Origin: Porphyromonas somerae DSM 23386
GTDB taxonomy: Bacteria > Bacteroidota > Bacteroidia > Bacteroidales > Porphyromonadaceae
Assembly: GCF_000372405.1 (NCBI RefSeq)
Contig: NZ_AQVC01000018.1
Coordinates: 1 to 43,259 of the forward strand
Direction: 5' to 3'
Length of the DNA: 43,259 nt
Part shown: positions 22,355-31,085 of the stretch, piece after piece
Layout: each line of letters opens with the position of its first letter
Position numbering within the stretch: position 1 is the stretch's first letter
Made by a program: the position numbers and the translations under genes
Notes under the pieces: generated by a model
What the model was told of the DNA's origin: nothing
The model's input: the letters and a program-made list of their open reading frames with translations, nothing else
The model's database searches: none

Positions 22355-25300
22355 TCATTCATTATCGTCACTGCTGTTTCTTTTCATTCTAAATAGTCTG
22401 CGCTCCCGATTGAGTCTCCGCTGGTGCATAAAGGCATAAGCGGTAGGCACCAAAATGAGGGTTACCAACATAGAGATCAGCAGACCTCCAATAATGGTAA
22501 TACCAAGAGGGGCATACATCTCTTTACCCATACCGGTACTAAGTGCCATTGGTAGCATACCGAGGATAGTGGTCATAGAGGTCATCAATACAGGGCGTAG
22601 TCGTGAGCGACCTGCCTCCATCACGGCATCGCGGATGCTGTATCCACGCTGTACCAGCATATTGGTATAATCAACCAGCACAATACCATTATTCACCACG
22701 ATACCCACCAACATAATGAGTCCGATAAAGGTAACCACACTTAGGGTAGTCCCTGTGATGAAGAAGGCAAGGATGATACCTACCAAGGTGAATGGTATAG
22801 CAAAGAAGATGATAAATGGGTCGAGTAGCGACTCAAACTGAGCAGCCATCACCATAAACACCAGCATCAGCCCAATTAAGAAGATTGTGGCTAGCGAAGA
22901 GAAGGTATCGCTCTGATCCTCCACCTGTCCACCAAGGGAAATCTCGATGCCTTCAGGAGCACTGGTATTATTGATAATCTCCTCAGCGATCTTAGCGCCC
23001 TCACCTAGAGAGATGCCATTGAGGTCGGCCGTCACCTTGACATACCTTTGCTGTGTCATTCGCTCAATCTCCACTGGGCCCTCCTTCTCCTGTAGGTCTG
23101 CTACAGCAATCAGAGGCACCTGCTGACCGAGTAGATTGGTCACCTGCATCTCCTTGAGCTTATTGATAGAGTGGCGGAAGTCGGGGGCATACTGAATCTT
23201 GATATCGTAGTCGCGACCATCCTCTGTAAAGACACCGGCATCGGCACCATACAGATTTTCACGCACCTGAATACCAATCACACCAGGGTTCAGTGCCATT
23301 TGGGCCGCCTTATCCTTGTCCACCACGATATGCACCTCACGATTACCAGCGGAGACAAGGGCCTCTACGTTGGTAAACTCTGGGTGCTCCTTCACCTTGC
23401 TCTCAAGACCGAGTGCTACCTTATTCATCTCCTCGATATCTTTACCAAAGATAACGAATTCGATAGGGGCTTTATTTCCCGTGAGGGCAGTCGCCATGGC
23501 ACTACCTCCCGACACCGTTACCTTCTCAATCTCGGGGATTGCCTCCACCAGTGGGCGGATATCATTGGCAATCTCCTGGCTGCTTCGGCTACGCTCATCT
23601 ACAGGCTTGAGGTGACAGAAGATGGTACCGATATTCTTACCCTCCTTAAATCCTACTGCCGTGAGAGCTCCATCAGGGGTCTGACCAGAAATACTAGCAA
23701 GGCCACCCACAGCCACCTCAGGTACATTCTCCTCAATGAGCTTCACAATCTGATTGCCCACCGCCTCTGTCACAGCATGCGAGCTTCCTTGCTCTGTCTC
23801 GAACTGTACAGAAATAGAGCCGGCATCAATATCGGGGATATAGTCGGTACCTACCGACTTCCCGAGTAGTAGCACGAGGACAAAGATGATGAGGGCACTC
23901 CCTAGAGTAACGCCCTTGTGGAATACTGCCCAACCTAGGAATCTATGGTATCTCCGCTCAATTCGCTCAAACATCCGCTCGCTCCAATTGTAGAGCTTGC
24001 CATGCTTTCGCTCCTCTCCACCCCGAGGTGCTGGCTTCAGCAACACACTTGAGAGCATAGGGGTAAGCGTAAGTGCCGTAAATAGCGAGGTAATCAGGCA
24101 GACGACCGTAAGGATCGCCAATTGCTTAAACATCACACCCACAATACCACCCATAAATACCAGTGGCATAAATACCACAATAGTGGTCAGGGTAGAGGCG
24201 GCAATAGCTAGCCCCATCTCCGAGGCACCAAACATTGCTGCCTGCTTAGGCATCGCCCCACGCTCGATATGCTGCGTGACATTCTCCAGAACTACAATGG
24301 CATTGTCCACCACCATACCGATGGCTATCACTAGGGCTACCAGTGAGAAGATATTGATGGTATAGCCGAGCAGACTCATCATGATAAAGGCTGAAATCAG
24401 TGAGACTGGCATGGTGAGGAAGACAATCAAGCTTGACTTCCACTCTCTTAGGAAGAGCAATACCACCAGCGTCACAAATATCAGGGCATACCAGATAGAA
24501 GAGCTCAGGTTGTTCACCGAAGAGGTGACCAATTCGTCCGAACCAATCACTTCAAAGATCTGTACGTCAGAAGGCAGATCGCCCTGGATACTAGCAATCT
24601 TGTCACGCACCGCATTCGCCACATCCACCGTATTGGCACCCGACTGCTTTTGCACCAGGAGTGCAATGCCTTGGCCAATATGGTTAAAAGCCGATGCATC
24701 GGTTTCCTTAAAAGTATCCTTGACAGTGGCCACATCTTTCAGACGCACCACCTTGCCTTTCATCGCCTTGATCACCGTATTCTCCAGCTCCTCCACGCTC
24801 TCATACTTTCCTGGCATACGCACAGAGAAGTCATAAGCACTTTCAGAGACAAAGCCAGCCGGCACATTGACATTATTGGCCTTCAGCATCATAGAGACCT
24901 GTGCCACCGATACTCCATACCCTTGCATACGGGTAGGGTCGATCTCCACACGGATCTCCCGCTCAGGCTGACCGAGATAAATCACGGTACCCACGCCATC
25001 CACTTTTCTCAGGGGGGAGGCAATCTTATCCTCCACGATCTCCTCTAGCCCGTTGTAGTTTTCATCGGCATTGATTGCAAAACCAAGCACAGGCATCATC
25101 GAGGCATTGATCTTATAGATAATCGGCGTATAAGCCTGCGAAGGCATTCGCGACTTCGCCAACTCTAAAAGGTCACGAGCGTTATTGGCAGCAGCCGTTA
25201 CATCCTCCTCCCACTCATAACGAAGTTGGATAAAAGAGACATTCTCCTTAGAGATCGACTTGATCTCCACCAGATTTTCCGCCGCCGAAAGCACCGCTTC

Positions 25301-25501
25301 CAGAGGTTTGGAGACCTGCTCCTCCACCTCCACAGCCGAGGCTCCAGGATAGACCGTAATCACCGTAAGGGAGGGGAACTCCATATTCGGCATCAGGTCC
25401 AGTGGTAATTTCAATAGCGAAAACACCCCGATCACCATAATCGCCACGAAGATCATGGCGGTGGCGATAGGTCTTTTCACACCAAATTCAGGTAGCTTCA
25501 T
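22355..25501 (-). CDS. RND multidrug efflux pump, inner-membrane transporter (AcrB-like)
   Basis: This is 1048 residues, normal for the HAE-type RND family. The start MKLPEFGVKRPIATAM is typical. TM1 is followed by PNMEFPSLTVITVYPGASAVEVEEQV, the usual periplasmic entry. The TM4 region has IGMVVDNAIVVLEN with the proton-relay Asp, and the repeat half has VGIVVNNGIVLVDYTN and the GRSRLRPVLMTSMTTILGMLPMAL block. It exports drugs, bile salts or other amphiphiles by proton antiport as a trimer with the MFP and TolC encoded just upstream (4-bp and 18-bp gaps). It is the last conserved gene before the island. The substrate cannot be told from sequence. Confidence 0.93.
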   Translation of the reverse strand: MKLPEFGVKRPIATAMIFVAIMVIGVFSLLKLPLDLMPNMEFPSLTVITVYPGASAVEVEEQVSKPLEAVLSAAENLVEIKSISKENVSFIQLRYEWEEDVTAAANNARDLLELAKSRMPSQAYTPIIYKINASMMPVLGFAINADENYNGLEEIVEDKIASPLRKVDGVGTVIYLGQPEREIRVEIDPTRMQGYGVSVAQVSMMLKANNVNVPAGFVSESAYDFSVRMPGKYESVEELENTVIKAMKGKVVRLKDVATVKDTFKETDASAFNHIGQGIALLVQKQSGANTVDVANAVRDKIASIQGDLPSDVQIFEVIGSDELVTSSVNNLSSSIWYALIFVTLVVLLFLREWKSSLIVFLTMPVSLISAFIMMSLLGYTINIFSLVALVIAIGMVVDNAIVVLENVTQHIERGAMPKQAAMFGASEMGLAIAASTLTTIVVFMPLVFMGGIVGVMFKQLAILTVVCLITSLFTALTLTPMLSSVLLKPAPRGGEERKHGKLYNWSERMFERIERRYHRFLGWAVFHKGVTLGSALIIFVLVLLLGKSVGTDYIPDIDAGSISVQFETEQGSSHAVTEAVGNQIVKLIEENVPEVAVGGLASISGQTPDGALTAVGFKEGKNIGTIFCHLKPVDERSRSSQEIANDIRPLVEAIPEIEKVTVSGGSAMATALTGNKAPIEFVIFGKDIEEMNKVALGLESKVKEHPEFTNVEALVSAGNREVHIVVDKDKAAQMALNPGVIGIQVRENLYGADAGVFTEDGRDYDIKIQYAPDFRHSINKLKEMQVTNLLGQQVPLIAVADLQEKEGPVEIERMTQQRYVKVTADLNGISLGEGAKIAEEIINNTSAPEGIEISLGGQVEDQSDTFSSLATIFLIGLMLVFMVMAAQFESLLDPFIIFFAIPFTLVGIILAFFITGTTLSVVTFIGLIMLVGIVVNNGIVLVDYTNMLVQRGYSIRDAVMEAGRSRLRPVLMTSMTTILGMLPMALSTGMGKEMYAPLGITIIGGLLISMLVTLILVPTAYAFMHQRRLNRERRLFRMKRNSSDDNE

Positions 25502-25505
25502 ACGC

Positions 25506-26582
25506 TTATTTCTTTACTACATTCACTTTAGAGCCCTCACTGAGCTTATTCTTACCATCAATCACTACCGAGTCGCCACTCTTAATATCGGCACTCTCAA
25601 TATAGACCCAACCGTCGCTAATTTCGCCACGAGTGACAGGGATACGAGTGACGGTGGTGCCATCGGCACTCAGCTTAAAGAGATACTCTTCGCCCGTACC
25701 CGCCAAACGATAGATCGCATTGAGCGGTACAAAGAGACCCTCACGCTCGGGAAGAGCGATGGCAACATTGCAGTACATTCCTGGCTTGAAGGTACGACTG
25801 CTATTGGGGATATTCACCTCGATAGAAGCAGTACGCGACATTGGCGAAAGGACAGGAGAGAGGAAGGAGACCTTACCCTCCACCACTTGGTCGGGGTAAG
25901 CATCAAAAGTGATCGCCGCCACCTGTCCACGCTCTATATATCCTAGTTCCTTTTCATTCACCTCGATCGTCACCTTCAGTGGATTCACCTGACGAAGCTC
26001 TATGATACCACTCTCCAGCTTGAGGTCGCTTGTTACACTTGGGGTAAAGGCATAAGTCTCCCCTTCATTGATCAATATATCGGTAATCACCCCACTAAAT
26101 GGTGCGGTGATGGAGGTATTCTTTTTCAGCATCGCCACCTTCGCTACCGAAGCATCATACTTGGCTTTCACGTGGTCGTAATCCATCTGGCTGATACTCT
26201 CTTTTTCACGGAGTCGAGTGACCCGCTCAAAGTCCCGCTTAATCGCGTCATTTTCGATTTGAGCTTGTAGAAGCATCTCATCCGACATCTCCACAATCAG
26301 AGCCCCCTGTGGTACGTAGCTTCCCTTGGTATAGTGAATACGCTCCACTCTACCTGGCAAGGCGGTTCCTAGGTTGGCACTCTTAGAGGCCTCGGCACTA
26401 CCCGAGAATCGGATATTTGGTGTGAAAGTCATCTCCTTGGCCTGTGCTATCGTTACAGGCACTACCTTATCCGCCTCCGACGTCTGCTCATTATCTCCTT
26501 TCTTGCTACAGGAGACGGTGCTACCCATTACTCCCAATAGTAGAAGGGGTAGCCAAATCTGCTTTATTCCTTTGAAGTACAT
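25506..26582 (-). CDS. RND efflux membrane-fusion protein (AcrA-like)
   Basis: This is a 358-residue lipoprotein (TVSCSKKGD, Cys about residue 25). The order is typical: an N-terminal beta-strand (VVPVTIAQAKEMTFTPNIRFSGSAEA), a lipoyl half (PGRVERIHYTKGSYVPQGALIVEM), a short coiled coil (residues about 115-150, QAQIENDAIKRDFERVTRLREKES), the second lipoyl half (ITAPFSGVITDILINEGE), then beta-barrel and membrane-proximal domains ending INVVKK-like. It bridges the pump and TolC in the periplasm. It sits 4 bp before the pump gene and 18 bp after the TolC gene, so co-transcription is near certain. Confidence 0.92.
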   Translation of the reverse strand: MYFKGIKQIWLPLLLLGVMGSTVSCSKKGDNEQTSEADKVVPVTIAQAKEMTFTPNIRFSGSAEASKSANLGTALPGRVERIHYTKGSYVPQGALIVEMSDEMLLQAQIENDAIKRDFERVTRLREKESISQMDYDHVKAKYDASVAKVAMLKKNTSITAPFSGVITDILINEGETYAFTPSVTSDLKLESGIIELRQVNPLKVTIEVNEKELGYIERGQVAAITFDAYPDQVVEGKVSFLSPVLSPMSRTASIEVNIPNSSRTFKPGMYCNVAIALPEREGLFVPLNAIYRLAGTGEEYLFKLSADGTTVTRIPVTRGEISDGWVYIESADIKSGDSVVIDGKNKLSEGSKVNVVKK

Positions 26583-26600
26583 ATCTTAATGTCTATTTAT

Positions 26601-28004
26601 CTATTTGTGATTTTGTTTCTGATGGTATTCCTCTGCATACTGATAAAGAGCCCCAGTGGACTTCTCTAGTTGCGATAGGGTCACCGCTGCCTCCACCCTT
26701 GCATCGATATCGGCAGAAGCCGCCTTTTCCCACATCGCTTGTGCCTCTAGGATATCTCGGATGCTATTCATTCCCTCGAGAAGGTTGTCTCGAGTGATAC
26801 GGAGGTTTTCCTCCGCCTGCTCCTTGGAAAGCTTGGTCAACTCCATCTTCTTGAGCGCTTCGGTATGTTTAAATCGATTCTGCTGAATCTGCAAGCCAAT
26901 CTTCTCCTGCGCCTCCTGTAGCTCCAATTGGGCCTTGGTCACCTGCTGCTCCGCCATATGCACCTGATGAAGGCGGTCGCCCCACGTGAGTATAGGGATC
27001 TGCACCCCTACTCCGATCATCCAGTCGCCACCAAGGTTGTTCTGAGTCCCCTTGTAGAGGTTGGGGCTCGTCCAGTTGTAACCAGCAGCTAAAAACACAT
27101 TGGGCAAAAACTGCGACTGCACCATCTTCTTAGCCGACTGCGTGATGGCCAACTTCTTCCGAAGCATCGCCACCTCGGCACGCTCCACAGCATAGGGGTC
27201 GGTGAGTGCCACCAGGCGACTACTCAACTCCTCCTCACTAATCACACTCTTATCCAGAGAGATCTGCTCGGCATCTACGCCTATGATCTGCCCCAGAAGC
27301 ATCTTAGAGAGTACCAGACCATTCTCAGCCTGCATCAGCGAGAGCTCCACTTCGTTTTGCTTCACCTGTACCTTGAGCACTTCATTCTTAGTGGTCATTC
27401 CCTCGGCATAAAGGTTCTGCAGGTCCTGCGCCAATCGCTCAAGTAGAGACTTGTAGCTCTTAGCCAATGACACCTTCTCCTCCACCGAAATCACTCTCCA
27501 GTAGGCTTCATCCACCGTGGTCAGCACCTCCGCCTCCGTCAGCTTTACCTTTTCGTGTGCCAGCTCCGAAGCAGAGCATGCCATCTTATTGGCCTCCACG
27601 ATCTTCATCCCCATAAAGATCGGTTGCTTCAGTACAAAGCCACCCGTGAATACCTCCTTTGGAGCAACACTGATAAAGTCCAGTGGCAATGAAAGCCCTG
27701 GAGGTGTCACTCCAGGAATATTAAAGTCAATGGCAAATGGCTTCAACGCCCGATCGCCAGGATTGACCCAACCCCCAGCAAAGTCGATTCGTGGCAGATA
27801 CTTCGTCTTGGCCGACTTCACCAAGTAGTCCGAGGTGATCGCCTCCGACTCTGCCATCTGTATCTCCCTATTGTGGCTTAAAGCCATTTCACGGCACTTC
27901 TCCAATGAGAGCGGTGCTGGAGCTTGAGCCACAGCTTCTCCCATAGAGAGTACCATTGCTATAAATAGACAATAGGTCATCCCTATATTCAAATTCCGAA
28001 ACAT
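26601..28004 (-). CDS. TolC-family outer-membrane efflux channel
   Basis: This is 467 residues with a signal peptide (cleavage near GEAVAQAPAP). It has two OEP-type helical repeats: the first from LSLEKCREMALSHNREIQMAESEA to LGQIIGVDAEQ, the second from DPYAVERAEVAMLRKKLAITQSAKKMVQSQFLPNVFLAAGYN to the ENLRITRDNLLEGMNSIRDILEAQ region. These are the characteristic long alpha-barrel helices of the trimer. It provides the exit duct for the MFP/RND pair downstream. There are 53 bp between it and the response-regulator gene, carrying the palindrome TTACTT-TAT-AAGTAA (28032-28046), so it may be co-transcribed with the two-component genes or have its own start. Confidence 0.92.
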   Translation of the reverse strand: MFRNLNIGMTYCLFIAMVLSMGEAVAQAPAPLSLEKCREMALSHNREIQMAESEAITSDYLVKSAKTKYLPRIDFAGGWVNPGDRALKPFAIDFNIPGVTPPGLSLPLDFISVAPKEVFTGGFVLKQPIFMGMKIVEANKMACSASELAHEKVKLTEAEVLTTVDEAYWRVISVEEKVSLAKSYKSLLERLAQDLQNLYAEGMTTKNEVLKVQVKQNEVELSLMQAENGLVLSKMLLGQIIGVDAEQISLDKSVISEEELSSRLVALTDPYAVERAEVAMLRKKLAITQSAKKMVQSQFLPNVFLAAGYNWTSPNLYKGTQNNLGGDWMIGVGVQIPILTWGDRLHQVHMAEQQVTKAQLELQEAQEKIGLQIQQNRFKHTEALKKMELTKLSKEQAEENLRITRDNLLEGMNSIRDILEAQAMWEKAASADIDARVEAAVTLSQLEKSTGALYQYAEEYHQKQNHK

Positions 28005-28057
28005 AATCTACACTAAAAAAAATACTTACACTTACTTTATAAGTAAATAAAAGGGGG

Positions 28058-28831
28058 TCACAACATCCCTTGATACCACTCCCGAAACTCCCTATTCTTG
28101 GCTTTGCTAACAATAATCGCCTCGGGCGTGGGTACTGAAAGCGACACCGTGAGCTTTCCTCCAAACCATACCGACATACTCACAATAGCACTATGGGCTA
28201 CGATATACTGTCGATTGGCTCTAAAGAAAAGCTTAGGATTGAGCTCCTCGCCCATCTTCTCCAGTGAAAGGTCCATGGCATACTCCTTTTTATCGGTCAT
28301 CACCACCACACAAGCCTTATTCTCAGATCGTATGTAGGCGATTTTATCCACCGATATAGGCAAGAGCTTATCCCTAAAAGGGGCAAGGAAATGACTCTTG
28401 TAGCTCATCGGCGAGCTACCAAGTGCCGCCATCAATTGGCTCACCACTGCCTGATTGTCTACCTTCTCACCACCTCTACTAAAGCGCTCCACCTTTCCCA
28501 AGGCACGCTCCAAATCACTCGCCTTGATTGGCTTCAAGAGGTAGTCAATACTATTCACCTCAAAGGCCTTCAGGGCATACTCTTCATACGCCGTGGTAAA
28601 TATAATAGGGCAAGTAACCTCCACCCGCTCAAAGAGCGAAAAGACCTCTCCATCTGCCAAGTGAATATCCATAAAGGCGAGGTCGGGCTCATCATTGGAT
28701 TGCCACCACTCCTCACACTCCTCTACACTCTGCAGGATAGCAAGCACCTCCACCTCTCTATCCCCTTCCTTGAGTAGCGACTCAAGGCGCTTGGCGGTAA
28801 AATACTCATCCTCTACTATAATGACCTTCAT
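28058..28831 (-). CDS. LytTR-type response regulator
   Basis: This 257-residue protein has a receiver domain (MKVIIVEDEY, phospho-acceptor Asp55 in LAFMDIHLAD, TTAYEEYALKAF, Lys of YLLKPIKAS) followed by a LytTR DNA-binding domain (residues about 145-250: DKIAYIRSENKACVVVMTDKKEYAMDLSLEKM, FFRANRQYIV). It is the AlgR/AgrA/LytR class, which binds pairs of short direct repeats. The ATG overlaps the kinase stop by 4 nt. Its position upstream of tolC suggests control of the efflux genes. The direct repeats upstream of the 30142-30855 gene are another possible target. Confidence 0.9.
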   Translation of the reverse strand: MKVIIVEDEYFTAKRLESLLKEGDREVEVLAILQSVEECEEWWQSNDEPDLAFMDIHLADGEVFSLFERVEVTCPIIFTTAYEEYALKAFEVNSIDYLLKPIKASDLERALGKVERFSRGGEKVDNQAVVSQLMAALGSSPMSYKSHFLAPFRDKLLPISVDKIAYIRSENKACVVVMTDKKEYAMDLSLEKMGEELNPKLFFRANRQYIVAHSAIVSMSVWFGGKLTVSLSVPTPEAIIVSKAKNREFREWYQGML

Positions 28832-29982
28832 AAGAGTGACTTTGCACGGGGTGCCAATTCATTCAAACTTTCTATCAATGGCAGGGAGACTCTAAACGTC
28901 CCACCCCTTGAGACGATTTCAATATCCTTGCCAAATACCAATCGATATTGCTCCATAAGATTATCCAGACCCACCCCGCTACTACTAGAGGCTGCTCGCT
29001 CTCTGAGTTGCAAAGGGTTCTCCACCACTAGTCGTCCCTCCTCAGTACGGATAGAGATGGTTAGTGGCAGCTTACTACTCGCGATATTGTGTTTAATTGC
29101 ATTCTCCACCAAGATCTGCACTCCCGATGGGATCACGTAGTAGTCGAGATACTCCTGTTCAATACCCCACTCCACCTTTAGTCCATCATAGTAGCGAAGG
29201 CACATCAGGTAGAGGTACGACTTCACCAACTCCAGCTCTTCCGAGAGCCTCACCACCACTTTGTCGCGCATCGTGTGTCGGAATACTGCTGCCAGTTCCT
29301 CCACATACTCCGCTGCCTTTTCGTCATCTCTGCCGATGAGACCCATCAGTGTATTGAGGCTGTTGAATAAGAAGTGCGGGTCGGTTTGGTTTTTGAGTGC
29401 TGTGTATCTATTTTGCAATCGCTCCAAGTCCAGCTCCTGCATCCCCACCACTGCCACGTGGTTTTGCTTCATCAGGTAGATAATCATGGAGAATAGGAAA
29501 GTCACCACCAAGATCACCAAGTCCTTTACGTACTGTAATGTCGCATAGGTATGGTAATTGAGGTAGTCTCTAAACCACCACCTTTGCAACCTTGAAAGGT
29601 AGGGGGATAGCCACACCATACCTCCCAAAAGGCCTAATAGTATTAGCCAAAACTGATACTGGCGGATATTGTACCTATTGATCGCCCACGACTGGATCGA
29701 AAGGAGGAGGTAGAAGAAGAGCATATTCACCAGAAGCGAACCGAAGAAGTTGAGCGATAAGATCGCCCCAAAATCAATCTGCCGACTCTCATCAAGCAGA
29801 CTGTAATAATAGATTGACGACGACAGCATCACAAAGGCAAGCAAAAAGCTCACAATCAGCGTCGCCAGCCATACACTTCTACGCTCCGTGCTTAGAAATA
29901 TAAAGCCCCGACCACGTCGCCGGCTCAATCGACCCTTCTTCCAAATACTCTTCGCCTCCATATCTTCTTCAATCGCTACCAT
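28828..29982 (-). CDS. LytS-type sensor histidine kinase
   Basis: This is 384 residues. There are four predicted membrane segments (about 38-60, 74-97, 110-128, 153-171), then the His_kinase domain of LytS/YehU type with His203 in NQTDPHFLFNSLNTL. The HATPase part has the N-box VENAIKHN and the glycine-rich GVGLDNLMEQYRLVFG. There is no extracytoplasmic sensor domain of note, so it probably senses through the membrane segments. The start is the first ATG; Met8 is an alternative. It is followed immediately by its cognate LytTR regulator. A promoter box lies at 30002-30009. Confidence 0.9.
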   Translation of the reverse strand: MVAIEEDMEAKSIWKKGRLSRRRGRGFIFLSTERRSVWLATLIVSFLLAFVMLSSSIYYYSLLDESRQIDFGAILSLNFFGSLLVNMLFFYLLLSIQSWAINRYNIRQYQFWLILLGLLGGMVWLSPYLSRLQRWWFRDYLNYHTYATLQYVKDLVILVVTFLFSMIIYLMKQNHVAVVGMQELDLERLQNRYTALKNQTDPHFLFNSLNTLMGLIGRDDEKAAEYVEELAAVFRHTMRDKVVVRLSEELELVKSYLYLMCLRYYDGLKVEWGIEQEYLDYYVIPSGVQILVENAIKHNIASSKLPLTISIRTEEGRLVVENPLQLRERAASSSSGVGLDNLMEQYRLVFGKDIEIVSRGGTFRVSLPLIESLNELAPRAKSLL

Positions 29983-30001
29983 CTGCTCCCTCCTATTTTA
30001 G

Positions 30002-30009
30002 CAAATATA
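30002..30009 (-). promoter_or_regulatory. -7 box of the two-component/efflux unit
   Basis: TATATTTG on the minus strand matches TAnnTTTG, about 20 nt before the kinase ATG, implying a very short leader. No clear -33 TTTG was seen. Confidence 0.4.
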
Positions 30010-30141
30010 GCATAAAGTAACGAGCCATACCACCACACACTCTCCCACTTTTACACACACTTTTCCACACACGCAGAGAGGGCATAGCGGCACGACTCGT
30101 CACACTACTTAACTTAGAGAATTGTAAAAAGATTACTTAGA

Positions 30142-30855
30142 TTAGAAGCGGTAACCCACTCCTACAGTCAGCACACTAGCATTGGCCTTGTAGTCATCAC
30201 TACTTAGAGGCATACCTAGCTTTGAAGTGACGTCATTCAGAGAGCTCTTAAGGTCGTCTACCTGATTGATAAAACCATACTTATACCCGGCATTGATCTG
30301 GATACCATTGGCAAATTCATAACCTAGTTGGCAAGCGATACCTACATCCCATCTCTGAAGCGCCGACTTTTCATTGTGCTCCTCATAGAGGTCTATCGGA
30401 TCTATCTTTACTCGGTTACCGAGGAGCTCAATCTCATCGGTTTTAGCTGAGAAGCCTACGCCCACAAAAGGACCTACACCACCGTAAAGTGTACCATTAC
30501 CCACAGCTACCTTACCAAGGGCATATACAGGGATCTGCATACCCCACTGATTGATCTTATTCTCAAACTCCTTGCCAGCTACATTAGCTTCTAGACCACT
30601 ACCACGGTAGTAAAACTCTAGCTCAGGCTGAATGGCGAAGTTCTGGTGTAGGTTGATCCTCATAAATCCACCAAAGTCTGCACCCGCCTTCATCTTGCTA
30701 TCTAGCACCTTGAAGTCATCACTCAGTGCTAGGTGGCCGCAGTTTACACCTGCCTTCACACCATAGTCCAGCGACACATTGCTCTGTGCCATTGCCGAAG
30801 TTCCTAGCAGTCCCATCACCATACCGAGGGCGATTGTCATCATCTGTCGTTTCAT
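30142..30855 (-). CDS. Outer-membrane beta-barrel protein (porin/PorT-like family)
   Basis: This is 237 residues with a signal peptide (cleaved after TSAMAQ). The body has alternating amphipathic strands: VSLDYGVKAGVNCGHLAL, FGGFMRINLHQNFAIQPELEFYYRGSG, MQIPVYALGKVAV, LYGGVGPFVGVGFSAK, LGYEFANGIQINAGYKYGF, and terminal VLTVGVGYRF with the C-terminal Phe recognised by the BAM machinery. It is probably an eight-stranded barrel; function unknown. It lies just upstream of the sensor kinase on the same strand (160 bp) and has its own promoter with paired direct repeats. Confidence 0.85.
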   Translation of the reverse strand: MKRQMMTIALGMVMGLLGTSAMAQSNVSLDYGVKAGVNCGHLALSDDFKVLDSKMKAGADFGGFMRINLHQNFAIQPELEFYYRGSGLEANVAGKEFENKINQWGMQIPVYALGKVAVGNGTLYGGVGPFVGVGFSAKTDEIELLGNRVKIDPIDLYEEHNEKSALQRWDVGIACQLGYEFANGIQINAGYKYGFINQVDDLKSSLNDVTSKLGMPLSSDDYKANASVLTVGVGYRF

Positions 30856-30948
30856 AAGCTTTTTCTTTTCTTACTTGTTTCTAAATAATTGTTCCATTTT
30901 TTGTTTTGATTGGCCCAGCCAGCATCGCCGAACCATCTAATTACAGCA

Positions 30949-31021
30949 CAAAGGTAGCCAGCCGAGTAGCATCCCACAAGGGAAAGACTACCGAAACGAC
31001 CATATTCCCTACCGAAACGAC
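30949..31021 (-). promoter_or_regulatory. Promoter with two direct repeats upstream of 30142-30855
   Basis: TACCTTTG (30949-30956) has a TTG about 20 nt further upstream. Two exact copies of GTCGTTTCGGTAG on the minus strand lie at 30988-31000 and 31009-31021, 21 bp apart (two helix turns), which suits an activator or repressor dimer. Confidence 0.6.
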
Positions 31022-31085
31022 TAAATGGATAACCAATAACTTTGCCCTTACAAGAAAATAGCATCCACACCCTACCCTACAATCT

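Noticed and set aside
23171-23869. 232-codon plus-strand frame
   Set aside because: It is antisense to the RND pump gene, which has full family motifs.
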